64,000 bases of DNA from Clitopilus passeckerianus (Eukaryota > Basidiomycota > Agaricomycetes > Agaricales > Entolomataceae). This document shows, piece after piece, positions 48,638 through 59,996 of the stretch. The notes beneath the pieces are model-generated. The model ran no database searches. It had not been told where the DNA came from and was given only the letters and a program-made list of their open reading frames with translations. The number at the start of each line of letters is the position of its first letter. The first letter of the stretch is position 1. Where the stretch lies: positions 1 through 64,000 of the forward strand of contig CALYLX010000112.1 of the NCBI GenBank assembly GCA_944990035.1. Reading direction: 5' to 3'. A program made the position numbers and the translations under genes.

Positions 48638-51412
48638 TCAAGACAGCAGATAACAATAAGCAACGATGATAAATACAACTATTGTCAATGAGCAGCATGG
48701 GTGAGTTGGTGATGTTCGCAAAATTGGTGCCTCGCGTGCTCGAGCTTGGAGGTTGCTGGTCATATCCACAGCCTGCTGTACACGGTTGTTGATGTGGTCT
48801 GTACCTCGCTGATGCCAGTTCTGTGCTTCTTCGCGGATTGTGTCGAGGTAACTCTGGACCTCGGGGCCGTGTTGGTCAATGAAGATTGCACGGAGTATAG
48901 GTAGAAGTGCATTAACGTCAACTGGCGGAGGTGGTGGTCTGGGGATGTCGCGTAGTTGCTGAAGCTTAGTTTCGAGTGCCTGAATCTTTCGTGCATCCTC
49001 TTCTGCCCCTCTTCCAACTGTCTGAGTGATTCTTCGGCCTGTATGTGTGTGTTAGCTTGTGTTGTGATTTTAAGGAAGGAATGCCTCACCCTTATACGGA
49101 TCAAATGGCGTCTATCTAGCTCAGTGCTGATTTCAGAATCTCAGTGTCAAGTGTAGCGCCTTTATCCAGGAGATCGGCCACCAGTATGGCTTGCTTGTCG
49201 AGGGCCGTGCTGGCACCCGTAGTCCGTTGTTGAATCTCCAGGGCGGCATATTTTCTTGTAAAGGTGTCATCGATGCGAGCAAGTCTAGGGACGAGGTCGG
49301 GCTGCTCTGTGATTGGCTTGTCGAGAATGTTGGTGTATCTCCGGAAGGCAATGGCATCGTCAATCCTTGCTCTTATCTCCTCCAGTCTTTCTATCGTCTC
49401 TTGCATTTCTGCGAGTGGCGTAGGAATGTCGTGCTCAACGTGTTCGCTGGTGGGGCCTGGAGGGGGTAACTGAGGGCTAGGTGCAGGTGCGGTTAATTGT
49501 TGGTAAAGCTTCGCCTCGTCAATCCATGTTTTGACTCGGGCGATGTATGCCTCGACTTCGCGGACGTCGAACTCAGGCAGAAACCTGGGGTCATCGAGAC
49601 TAGGCAGTGACGCCAAGCTTGCTTTCCATTTCTCAAACCTCTTTTGTTTCGCTGTTAGCTGCTCTTTGATGGCCGACCTTTGTTGATCGAGAATCTGGGC
49701 AACCTTCGGCGACGCTTTGGCATAACCGGAAGCTCTTTGCGAAACGGCCCAAGCCTTGTATTTAACTTCAAGCTGTTGGATTTCCTGTTTGTACCAGATC
49801 GCTTGAAGTAGATCGCTGAAAGTAGCTGTTAGCTCCTCGCTCTGGATATTTGGTGTGTGTGCACTCACCTGATATATCGTATGAAGACCTGGGATCTAGT
49901 CATGGCCATGGCTGAACCAGGCGTTGTTGGGAGTGGCGTATAAGGTGTGCAGTATAAGAAAGCCACGTCTTTATCGTCCTTGATTTCTTGCAGGCTGGAA
50001 TCTGATACGTGCGTTTGGACCCTTGAGGCCCGGGCAGGTGAAGGAGGTAGTTGGTAGCCAGCTGTAGAAGCTGGGCTGGTTGGCGTGGATGTGATGAAAG
50101 AAGTGTTTGCTTTTGTTCGTTTGTCAAAGGAGTTCGGCGTGAATGTGGTGGATGGTCCAGCCTGTTGATCGACTGGCATATCTCCGGCATCAACATGCGT
50201 TGACCATCCTCCTCGTCGGCCATCTAGGCCTGCCTTGTCGCCTGAGTCACTTGGGTGTGAGTTAGAGATTGGCAGGTTCCTCGGGCCGTCAGAAGACAAC
50301 GGTGACTTCGGATCATTGTTATGAGTGAATGATGACCTCGAGTGAATTGCAGGGGAAGATGGTGGAGGGTCCCAAGGAGGAGGCTTGTTATTAGCAGCGT
50401 TCCATCCCAAAGAAGGCGTCGTTGGTGTCGAGGGGCTAGGTCCCCAACCTGACGGAATGGCTAGAGTCTCTGCTTTCGTTGTGCTGGATTCTGAACCCCA
50501 TCCATCGCCGACCATCGTCTTATCTGTGGATGACGACGAGTGCCAACGAGATGCTTTTGAGTTGTCCACGGTCTTTGAGGCAGAAGAACTATCGTTTAAG
50601 CCCCATGGATCGTTAGACGATGATCCCCAGCCAGAAGATAGGGGCTCTTTCGTGTTTGTCTTTGAGTTGGAACCACTCGCATCTTTCTCCTTATCCACAG
50701 GAGAGCTGGTACTCCAGCCCGTACCCCAACCACCACCCGCCGCGCTGTCGCTGGCCTTTGTGCTTTCCGCATTATCCCAGGCCGCAGCAGCACCTGAAGA
50801 ACCCCATCCTGAACCACCCCATCCCACCGAACTGGAGGTTGCCCATGGCGTTTTATTCGTGTCTCCGGAGGAGTCCCTGTTCGACGGTGAGCTAGCTGGT
50901 AGTGGTTGGCTGGACGCCGTAAGAGTCACTGGAGCGGCAGGAGGAGCACCCCAGCTTGATGGGTCCCATGTCGTGGTATCATTGGAAACGCTGGAAGAGT
51001 TGGAAGGTCGTCTAGTTCTGTCAGAAGGGCCATCATGATAGCCACCTCTGCCTCTGCCTCGACCTCTGCCCCGACCACCACCATCAAACCGCTAAAATAT
51101 GTTAATACAATTGAAAGCTGAGGGAAGAAAGGGGGACTAACGTATTCAGGAGCACGATCCCAATCCGGGTTATTTGGATGAACGAACGGACAGTCAGGCC
51201 TGCAACTACTTCTTCGCCTGCCGTCGCTGTCAAAATTCTTAATACACAATGAATTAGATATCCAAACATACAGAAAATGAATTTGAACATACCCTACACC
51301 GTGTGCGCATGAAGAAAAACGCAAACGGATTGGATCAAGTGAGTTTGCCGCGTCTACTCGCGCTCACTTACCCTGTTTGATCACGTCAATCTCCCCGACG
51401 CGTCCAGCGCAT
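48638..51412 (-). CDS. CCCH-like, RG- and WG-repeat protein with C-terminal coiled coils
   Basis: Unnamed. The 5' end is unresolved (ATG 51412 opens only briefly). Early exons encode a Cys/His segment SSCRPDCPFVHPNNPDWDRA (CX3CX3H) and an RG run (GGGRGRGRGRGRGGY). A long disordered exon (about 49,880-51,090) carries at least ten WG/GW-type dipeptides: VGWGGSGWGSS, GGGWGTGWST, SSGWGSSSNDPWG, GDGWGSES, SGWGPSPS, SLGWNAANN. After an intron at about 49,820-49,870 come coiled-coil exons (LLQAIWYKQEIQQLEVKYKA, IQALETKLQQLRDIP). The stop is at 48638. WG-rich disordered regions often bind Argonaute, so an RNA-silencing or P-body role is possible; this is inference. Confidence 0.65.
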
Positions 51413-51550
51413 GACTAAAACTTGGTCAAAGAGGAAATGAAGAGCATAGTATTTCCAGACAAGAGGACGCACAGAGAACACAGGAAAAAATAATACTTGA
51501 TAAACTATATTGTACAGTAAAGTAGAAAATGCAAAGCACAGACAAAGCTT

Positions 51551-53740
51551 CTACGAATCCACCCGGTGTATGTAGACCTTCCAGAACAATCCTCCACTCT
51601 CGCCAATCTCAAGTACACTGTTTCCAACAGCAGGGCGGATGAGCCAGGACCCAGATTCGCTGGACTCTTCGGCGACAACGGTGTTGTTGAACTTCACCTG
51701 TATCGGTCCTGGTTTCGTTTTCTGCTTCTTCTCAGGTTGCGACTTCGCCTTGGTCTTGAGTGGTGTTTCCTTGAGGCGAGCTTTGGCCCTGCCTTTGCCC
51801 TTCCTCCGGAGATTCCTCGTAGGGCCGTCAACCTCCATCTTGTCTTCATCCTCGTCCTTATTGGCACCGTCAACCTCCTCTTCCTCGCCACCACTTTCTT
51901 CATCGTCATCCCAGTTGAACACGATCTGATCGACCAGTATCTCTGTCTCGCCAGGGACTAGCCGCAGCGCCCAACACTTGACACCATGTTGCTGATCCAA
52001 TGTAAGGACTCGCTTGCGAGGCCGAATGCTCAGAGTAACCGATTTCAGAGGATGAATAGAAGTAGGAGTAGGTGATTGGGTAGCAGACTGAGTTCTTGTA
52101 ATGGTCGGAGGGGCAGTGATGGGTTGGGAAGGGTAAGCGGAACCTGCGATAACCGGGGCCACGGTTGCAGGCGAGTGAGTTCCTTGTCGGGTCGCATGGC
52201 TATAGATGGCATTGGGATAATGCGAAGCAGCTGGTACGGGTGCTGCTACATAATGTGGTGTCTGCACTTGGGGGCCTGAATAGCTGTTGCGATCTGAGGA
52301 GCAGCAGTGACGGCAGGTGATGAGGTTCTTTCTACGCTGGCAGGAACTGGTGCCAGTGCTGGTGCTGGGACCGTTGCCTTGGGTGGGGAGGCTGGTTTTG
52401 GCGGAGCCTTCGGTGAAGTCTGTATTTTCACCGGAGGAATCGTGACCATGGGTGCCACAGGGGTCTTCACAGTGGGTGCGGCAGATGCAGACACCGCAGC
52501 TTTGGGAGCAGATGCTGTTGCTGCAGGTCGGGCTGGCATAGTGATCTTGAGCTTTCCGTTGGACGGTTTGGTATACTCCGGTACCGCGTAAGGAGCAGGC
52601 ATATCTGTCATGAGGTGCGGAACGTGTCCTAAAGTCGAATGTGAGATCTTTCTGTAAGTAAAGAACTGGGAACATACCCTTAGGGTCTTTGCATCCTCCC
52701 AGATTGGCGTATGCTCTTGATTGAAGGTGAGGGCATTGGAAAAAACAAGCTCAACGTCTGCCGCAAATTCCCTGGCAGTAGCATACTCTTTTCTTTTGAT
52801 TTTTTTCTGTCGCTGTGATGTGAGATACTAGGAGGTAAGGAACATAGGTCCAGCTTACGGAGACATTGTCCAGGCACTGGGGTTTCTTAATCTCTTTGTA
52901 GTATATGGCCCACTCCTTTTTCGACGGAAGTTCCATAAACTCTGTCGAAAGAACCCGTCCGCTGAGAGAAAACCTCAGCATTCAGTCGGTTTGCGGCCAT
53001 TTGGGTTGACTCACGTATCGTCAGTTTTCTCAGTCAACTTCTGAAGCTTTTGTTTGATCAGGCGATTTAAGCTCGGGGGTTTGGATTCGTCGTTAGGTGT
53101 CAGTTTCTTGACAGTCTTGTTGACGAGTTTCTGAAATATTAGATGCTTGAGATAGAAGTCCAAGGAAAGGAGTTCTGCAAACTGACCAACAGCTGTTCAG
53201 CATCTACGTAAATATCACTTCCTGCCATGTTATAGGTGGTTGCATTGCTGAAGCAGAGCTCGAAATCTTGTCTGATTTCTTCGAGACTTGCGTATTTCTT
53301 GCCTCTATCGACTTCTTGATATCGTCAAAAGCAATAGGCTGCTTGATAAACTGGTAGTAATCGGGATAAAGCTTCTTCGGCGGCTTTTTGAGGAAGGCTA
53401 AAGCCATTTCTCTGCCTCTGGAGATGATGAGTTAGCATCGTGAGTTGACATGTGCACGCCGAGTGACCAAACGGCGTCAGTCAAAACGAATTGATACGCA
53501 CTCTTTATTGACCGCATCCTTTGCAGTTTGCCACAGTTTGAGACCAGCCTCTCGAACAGACTCCGGGCTCATGCCTCCACCTGTAGCAACATCTTCGTTT
53601 TCCAGAACCACTGGGTCGGAATGCTGGGGGTCGGTGTAAGATCCACCAGCTGCAGGTTGTGCGACTTCCTTGCGGCGTTTCGACCGTGGGCCATCTACGT
53701 CGTTTCCACCACTCAGCTGACCCAACTCTCTCTTCGACAT
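51551..53740 (-). CDS. RSC4: Tandem bromodomain protein, Rsc4-like
   Basis: Likely subunit of an RSC-type chromatin remodeller; its bromodomains would bind acetyl-lysine. ATG 53740; exon 1 53502-53740 (MSKRELGQLSGG, KRRKEV). Bromodomain 1, about residues 60-165, holds LYPDYYQFIKQPIAFDDIKK and LCFSNATTYN with the ligand Asn. Bromodomain 2 holds WAIYYKEIKKPQCLDNV and LVFSNALTFNQ, again with the Asn. An Ala/Pro-rich linker follows, then a C-terminal beta-rich region (SVTLSIRPRKRVLTLDQQHG, LVPGETEILVDQIVFNW, PGPIQVKFNNTVV) and an acidic insert. One-base breaks: near 53305 inside bromodomain 1, and at the G5 run 52270-52274. Confidence 0.85.
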
Positions 53741-54089
53741 GCTCTTTGTTGCTTAAACTTCGATGTCTTGAAGGGAAGCTGGTCTTGTATAGCCAGTTAA
53801 AAGCCTGGCCACGAATTGTGCTGTATAACGGGGCAAGGCTCTGGTGCTGCAAAAGTGCTCAGCGATTTACGTCGGCTCACGTGACTTCAAGGGCGCGTCA
53901 ACAAATGGCAAAACCACCAACGCGTCTGCCCGACGCGCCTCTGTTGATTCCATCGCTATTTATTAAAATACCAAATGTAGGGCATCCGTGGGCTTGTATC
54001 ATCATTCCCAGGATTATAAGTGTACAAGACCGTCTATTATTCCCCTTCACGTACAGGCAAACTCTAGAATTCAGGAACATAATCTCAGG
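53741..54089. other. Gene-free stretch
   Basis: About 350 bp between the desaturase stop and the Rsc4-like ATG, both on the minus strand. It would contain the desaturase 3' UTR and the promoter of the bromodomain gene. No gene or motif was recognised. Confidence 0.35.
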
Positions 54090-55919
54090 CTATGCTTTTG
54101 AGCAGTTACGAATTTCGGCTATCCTGAGTTCCTTCATGCGCCGTTTTGCTGCTCTGGAATGATTGTTCATACCTCCCTCAAATGCCCAAGTAGCCGAAGC
54201 AGAATTCCCATCGTCTACATAGCCAGAGCCTAAGGAATACTGCCGCAACAATTTAGCCCCTCCCGGCTGCCACACAACCATCAGGACAATTATTTTCTTT
54301 CAGTAAAGAGCGACTTACATGCTCCCTAAGATAAGAGGTGACGTCCACCACGGAGCTATGAATCTTCACCAGGCATCTTCCTGGGTTACACCTGATAAAC
54401 CAATCAAGTTCTTCCGTGGACCAAACAGCGCCATCCCATGAGTCGAAGTCCTCTTGTTCCATCTTGCGAGAATCTTTGTCCCGCATATAGGCCATTGCTG
54501 CCCCATATCTGGTTCTCGAGCTGTCCTCAAGCCATAAACCAGTCCAAAGTGGTGCAATAGTTGAATTATCCACTTTGAGGGGTCCCATTCGGTCAATGCA
54601 GGGCCAGAACGAAAATCATGGGGGAAAGCATGCTATACAGGGAGTACGAGGTCAGGTTTAAGTTTCTCCATTCACTCGCCACCGTACATGCTAGAGGTAG
54701 GTTTCAGCTTCATAGTTTCGCAAGTTGCGGTGAAAACTTACAAAGTTATGATTTCCTTCTCCACTCGTTAAGACTGCAAGAATCTGATGCCCGCGGTCAC
54801 ACAACTGAACATGGCATAACACAGCGGAGCTTCTTACAAAGTTTCCCCTTGACGAATTCTCGTCAGAATATGGCTGAAGGCCGTGCCAATGAGCTAATCT
54901 GGGACAAGGTAAGCCAATTGCCACAATTGCAAGCCAGAACACTGACGAGTTGACCAGGAAGGTACAATGCCAAACTACCAGGCTTGAGTAAAGATACTTG
55001 GGCAAGAATCAACACGGCTTACTGGCAACTTTGGCAGCCAGGCCACCCCATATGAAAGCACCGAGGGAATCTCCCCACATTCGCCCCAGAACGGTAGGTA
55101 ATATGAACCCAAAGGTTATAGCGATAGGGACTGTCCGAGGTTTGAATATTATCCAGCCCTCATTCGATACGTATGTGTGGCGTACCGTAATACTCATGCT
55201 GAAACCGAACGACTAGTGGATAGATTGTTTGGTGGTCAGAGCTGCATGCCACATAGCAAACCCAACATACCTGGATCCCTGGTGAGGTCGTCACTCCCGA
55301 TAAGCTTCATGCGTGGGTACTTGGGCTTGAAAAAGATCCAGCCCATATGCGAATGCAAGAGTCCCTTAGTGGCAGCGTATCTAATATATCAAATTCAGCC
55401 CGAAACTTTAGACGCTTGGAAGGTTGTGGTTCTCCTTACGGGTCGTGTTCTGGGTCGTCTGTGAATCGCTTAAAGGCTATGAAAACGGCGTCCAATGACG
55501 ATTTATTAGAACGTACGTGATGAAGTCTATGTCGGAGGCACCACCACTAGTTAACGTAGGTCACGTCAAACGCGCATATATGCTGGTATAACGCTGATTC
55601 CGTACCTTGATTGAGCCTTGAAATGCTGAAGAACCCATTGCAGCAAGTACTATCCTGGTCGGTGTGGTTGCCCGGAATGATTTATGCGACCATAGTCTAT
55701 GATAGCCAATGGTAATCCTATGCCCAAGAAACCTCAGAGAACGTCACTTAAGAGGGTAAATACATACCCGAAGCTTCCAGCTTGCCACACTGCAAACCAA
55801 AGGGCTAAAGTAGCTGGTGGCACAGCACTCCATGGTCTGTAGTAAACCCCGACTATAGTAAAAATGTGAATGAGCACAAAAAATATCGCGTTCGACCACC
55901 AAAAAGTGGTGGCGGCCAT
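54090..55919 (-). CDS. OLE1: Stearoyl-CoA delta-9 desaturase with cytochrome b5 domain
   Basis: ER membrane enzyme making palmitoleoyl- and oleoyl-CoA. First usable ATG 55919, though in-frame codons upstream suggest an extra 5' exon. Membrane spans (SNAIFFVLIHIFTIVGVYY, ATLALWFAVWQAGSFG) precede the three His boxes: IGYHRLWSHKSF (box I), WWCLRHRLHHR (box II), and GEGNHNFHH-type (box III; the reading shows GEGNHNF at the exon end). FGFILPTVLGRMWGDSLGAF and LAHWHGLQPYSDENSSRGNF are typical. The C-terminal cytochrome b5 domain reads CLVKIHSSVVDVTSYLREH, with the heme HPGG motif split by an intron at about 54,268-54,318. Several short introns; the middle part (55,000-55,550) was only partly resolved. 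Confidence 0.88.
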
Positions 55920-56119
55920 AGCAGACGGCGGAAGAGTGAGAGTTGGTTGACCGTGAAGCAGCAACTGAGAGATGGCCAAACGTTTGGGAACAGATCGAAA
56001 GTCTGTTCTTTATTACATAAATAGCCAGCACAGTCAGTTCAGAATCGGACAGGGATTCTCAGAACCGTCCTCGTGTATATCTGATACTTACAATAGATTC
56101 GCATGCAGCGTAGCCGCCT

Positions 56120-57224
56120 TTAGCAGTTTTCGATTGAAGTGCAACGAGCATCAACTATTTCGCGTACTCTGCGAACCTTTTCTTCGCTTGTGAGCCAAAC
56201 GCCCCATTCACCATCCCCACCGACGCCCATACTCATACCATGCCGTCTGAATACCATTCCGCCGTCTTGCCAGCCTCCACCACTCAGATGGACCTCTCTC
56301 AATCCCAGAGGGAGTAGTTCATCTAGAATAGCATGGATTGTGTCCCCGTTGATGCCAGATCCCGGGAGAATCGTGGGTCTTCTCGATTCCTTTGTTGCCA
56401 AGCACATAGATTGCAGAACTGGGAGTCCATCGACGGCTGTTTTTGCTTGCCCGCTATGTAAGCCGGTCAAGATCGAGGTCTTCGCATCGTAAAGCAGGGT
56501 AAGGTACCTTGTGAGAATTCTCGTTATTCCTCTGATGCTGCTGATATCACGGAGGGCTGATCGAGTGGTCATTATAAGGTAAAATGACAACGAATGGCTT
56601 ACGCACCTTCTTCGGCATCGACAGTCATGTCGAATGCTCTATGAAAACATACTTCAAACGGCCTAAGCCGACAAATTCGGGCTCTATCTTTATGTCCTCG
56701 TACCTTCAAGAGGAAGTGCTGCATCTACTAATCTGTTTTGGCCGTGAATGCCTTCCGGGACGCGCATACAACCGGCCTACCTCTTCAGACGGACTATGTC
56801 AACTTTTCCATCAGCGGTCAAGGCGCCAAAAACGACGCCGTCTGCTCCATGAGCCTTGAATGTCTCTATGTCGTCTGACATGACATCAATCTCCCCATCG
56901 GAGTAAAGGAAGTCCCCTGTTCGTGGGCGTATCATGACCTGTTTCTGGCGTCAGCCTCATGGAGGAGAAGTTCATAGTCGCCGCGTTGTTTAGGCACACC
57001 ATGATGGAGGCTTTATTCAAAGCCACTTCTTGGACTTTCTTGAATAAGCCAAGGCTAGGAGTCGTGCCACCACCTAAACCAAGATTTCCGCATAGTTCTA
57101 TCCTGTTTGCCCCACCGTTTACGGCGCTAAGAGACGGGTTTTCAACTCCAAATCCTCTATCTCAAGGCAAGTCTCCTCACTTTACTGTAGACTCTACTGA
57201 GTCGACACAAACCTCCACGATCAT
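56120..57224 (-). CDS. CutC copper-homeostasis family protein
   Basis: TIM-barrel protein of the CutC family; its biochemical role in fungi is not established. ATG 57224 starts MIVEVCVDSVES, the family N-terminus. Conserved blocks follow across short exons: AVNGGANRIELCGNLGLGGG, TPSLGLFKKVQ, MIRPRTGDFLYSDGEIDVM, GADGVVFGALTADGKVD, RAFDMTVDAEE, GITRILTSGQAK (across an intron), ILPGSGINGDTI and LREVHLSGGGW. The stop is at 56120. The gene is divergent from the SDR with only 145 bp between the start codons. No frame break is required in the blocks I could follow. Confidence 0.85.
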
Positions 57225-57369
57225 CGTGGTTCGAAAGGAGGTGCGATCACGTGTCGCCCCAAACGCGACGCGTGACAGCTTAATGAGGTTTGACGTCACC
57301 TCGAGACTCACTTCAGCCTTGAGTTCCTCATTTTAGACGCGGAGCTGACGTCAATTACCCATTTTTGAG

Positions 57370-58631
57370 ATGCATTCAATTCTATATATTGTAGCCAGAA
57401 CATCTCAGAGGATCCCAAGAATTCCAACCAGGAGATTCTTTCATATCAGCACAATGTCAGCAAAAGATATTATCACAGCGTACACTGTCGCCGTTCCAGA
57501 AAAGCAGGAGCAAAACTTGCCAGGACTCGACAAGAAAATTAAGCGTAATGACGCATTATAAATGTTTGAAATTCGATGCTAATAAGTTTTCGTTAGCTGG
57601 CGTTGAACATACAAAGCTGGAAGCTTGGGATGATAATGGGAAACCAAGTCTGTACGAATACCAAGGCGCTTCAAAGTACGTTCTCATCATGGTTTGGGAG
57701 TGCATAGCTGACTGTTCCATCAGACTCAAGGGAAAGACGGCCCTCATCACTGGTGGAGATAGTGGAATAGGTCGCGCAGCAGCCAACATGTTTGCCCGTG
57801 AGGGTGTCTACGGAATCAGCATTACTTATCTTCCTGAGGAGGAGGAGGATGCACAAGATACCAAGAAGCAGCTCGAAGATGCTGGAGCCAGGGTGAATCT
57901 CGTCAAGGGAGATCTCATGGATGCTGAACACTGCAAAGCAGCTGTCGACGGTCATATGAAAACATTCGGCAAGCTTAATATTCTTGTCAACAATGCATCG
58001 AAGCAAATGTATGCGCCTTTTTCGCGTTATCTCGCGGCATAGCTGACTCACATCCTTAGTATGTGCAAAGAATTCACAGACATCGATTTGAAGAGTGTGG
58101 AATCGATATTCCGCTCAAACATTCTCCAAATGTTTGCCATCACCAAGTTTGCGCATCCTCACCTCCAACGAGGATCAAGCATCATAAACACTACCTCAGT
58201 GACCGCATATAAGGGATCTGGAGGGCTAGGTAAGTTGCTGATATATCGCTTGGTAGCTCGCGCTCACATCAGTTACAGCTGACTATGCCTCAACAAAGGG
58301 CTCTATCGTATCCTTCACCCGGTCATTGGCGATGCAACTGGCTCCGAAGTGCATTCGTGTCAATGGTGTCGCACCAGGCCCCGTTATCACACCTCTCCAA
58401 CCTGCTAGCCGTCCCGCCGACAACATGGAAGAACTCGGGGTCGGCATGCCCCTTCACGGCAGAGCAGCTCAGCCAGCAGAACTAGGTCCCATATATATCT
58501 TCCTAGCATCTCCCGACTCCAATTGTATGACTGGCCAGATTGTTCACATCAACAGTAAGTGCGAAATTTTGAAGCTAGGAATCAGGACTGACATACTCCT
58601 CCAAGACGGGCAACACATTGGAGGGTCCTAG
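57370..58631 (+). CDS. Short-chain dehydrogenase/reductase
   Basis: NAD(P)-dependent oxidoreductase of the classical/extended bacterial YghA-like SDR group. Met at 57370 begins a basic leader (MHSILYIVARTSQRIPRIPT, RRFF) that looks like a mitochondrial presequence; an internal MSAKDI could start a cytosolic form. The Rossmann fold shows KTALITGGDSGIGRAAA (cofactor glycines), LNILVNNAS (NNAG-type), INTTSVTAYKGSGG (catalytic Ser), and DYASTKGSIVSFTRSLA (Tyr and Lys of YxxxK). Then RVNGVAPGPVITPL and the C-terminal GQIVHIN. Exons start 57370-57544, 57597-57675 and 57724. Substrate is unknown. Confidence 0.88.
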
Positions 58632-58757
58632 GAGTTAAAATTGCAGTAGGGTTGCCAAATTGTATAATACACGCAACTGTATACGAACATAATCACCGCG
58701 TCATATCATTGTCTTTGGTGTGCACTAGGATATGTTGGGAATGTGAGAACGAAAGAA

Positions 58758-59586
58758 TCAACAACCTCTAGCCAGTCCCTCATAAAATTCGACGTTCTTC
58801 CTGATGTTCGGGCATATGGCTAATCTCACCCTCTCCGTATCCTCTACTAGCTTCGGCCCTTGTTTCTCTAACCAAGTTGCCGTGCTGAGATTCAGAGATC
58901 CGCTTGTCATGCGATAGAACCCGTCCCGAACCACCTGTGAGATCCGGTCTCTTTGAAGCGACCACTTGAGCTGTCGAATCACGGGAAGAAGTTTGGTGGA
59001 GACAGCGACAGAGAAGGACTCGGTATCCGGAAGTATATGAGAGATATGGAGTCCAGAGAAGAACTTGGAGCGAGTCGAAGGGCGAGAACGGAGCTGGTAG
59101 GAAATGACATCGCTAGCGTGTCGACGAGCCAGACGGAGGCTGTTCTCATATTGCATTATCGACTGTTGACGTAGATTATTTCAGTATTTTCAAGAGGTCG
59201 GGACGTGCGGATACACTTACGCTTCTAGAGTAGAAGTAGAGGCCCATCCTCCACCTCCTTGCAAGGCCTAAGCCTCGGATGACATCTCGGTTGATCAGGT
59301 CCAAGACTGTCGGCCGTAAAGTCGTACCATGAGGTCCGGTAGCAAACAAAGAATGCTCCACTCGGGAGGGCGCAATCACTTGAACACGTTGTCTATGTAG
59401 AACAGGATCTGCGGCAATACTTGCAAGTTCAGGAGCAGCCTTCACCAGAGCTTCCAAGTCGGGGAGATCTAGGTATGTCACTGTCCGGTAAACTTGTTAG
59501 CGCTCGAGTTATTTCACCTTGAATAGAAAGTTCACACAAATATACAGTAGTATCTCAGAAGGTATCTTCAGTAAACAAGTTACCAT
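58758..59586 (-). CDS. F-box-like protein, conserved hypothetical
   Basis: The first exon from ATG 59586 reads IPSEILLYICVNFLF, an F-box-like start, and continues after an intron with TYLDLPDLEALVKAAPELAS. The rest (HRQRVQVIAPSRVEHSLFAT, LGLARRWRMGLYFYSRS, then MQYENSLRLARRHASDVISY and LLPVIRQLKWSLQRDRI) has no catalytic motif. F-box proteins link substrates to SCF ubiquitin ligases; that role is inferred from the start only. The intron near 59,482-59,518 does not join in phase without one added base. Stop at 58758. Confidence 0.6.
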
Positions 59587-59996
59587 GGTGGTAGTCAGAG
59601 TTTAAGAGACGTTGGACCTGACGGAGTCATGGTCGGCCCACATATCCAAGATGTCGCCTCGCCAGTAACTCCTTTTGTCTAACGCGCCCTTCTTTGGCCG
59701 GGTGATACAAAAACGCTGAGTTTCTGCAGCCCTCTACAGTACATTAAACGATGTATTTATGCTGGTATAACCTTGGTGCTATGAGGATAATCTACGACGA
59801 GGATGCTAAGCTATGACTGTGGTCCTACAATGACAAGAAAACAACGCGATAACAGGCACTAATGCTACAGGTAACGATGCCAATGGACTTGAGACTAGAA
59901 GTACGAAATACGGTCAATCCAAAACATGAGAAGAAAATGCAGGGGACGATCATGCCCGTGAGGGTTTGCGAAAGAAGACAACAAGAAAAATGGGGG

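Noticed and set aside
50385..51038. Long plus-strand open frame of 217 codons
   Set aside because: It is antisense to the WG-repeat exon, where spliced exons and coiled coils support the minus strand.
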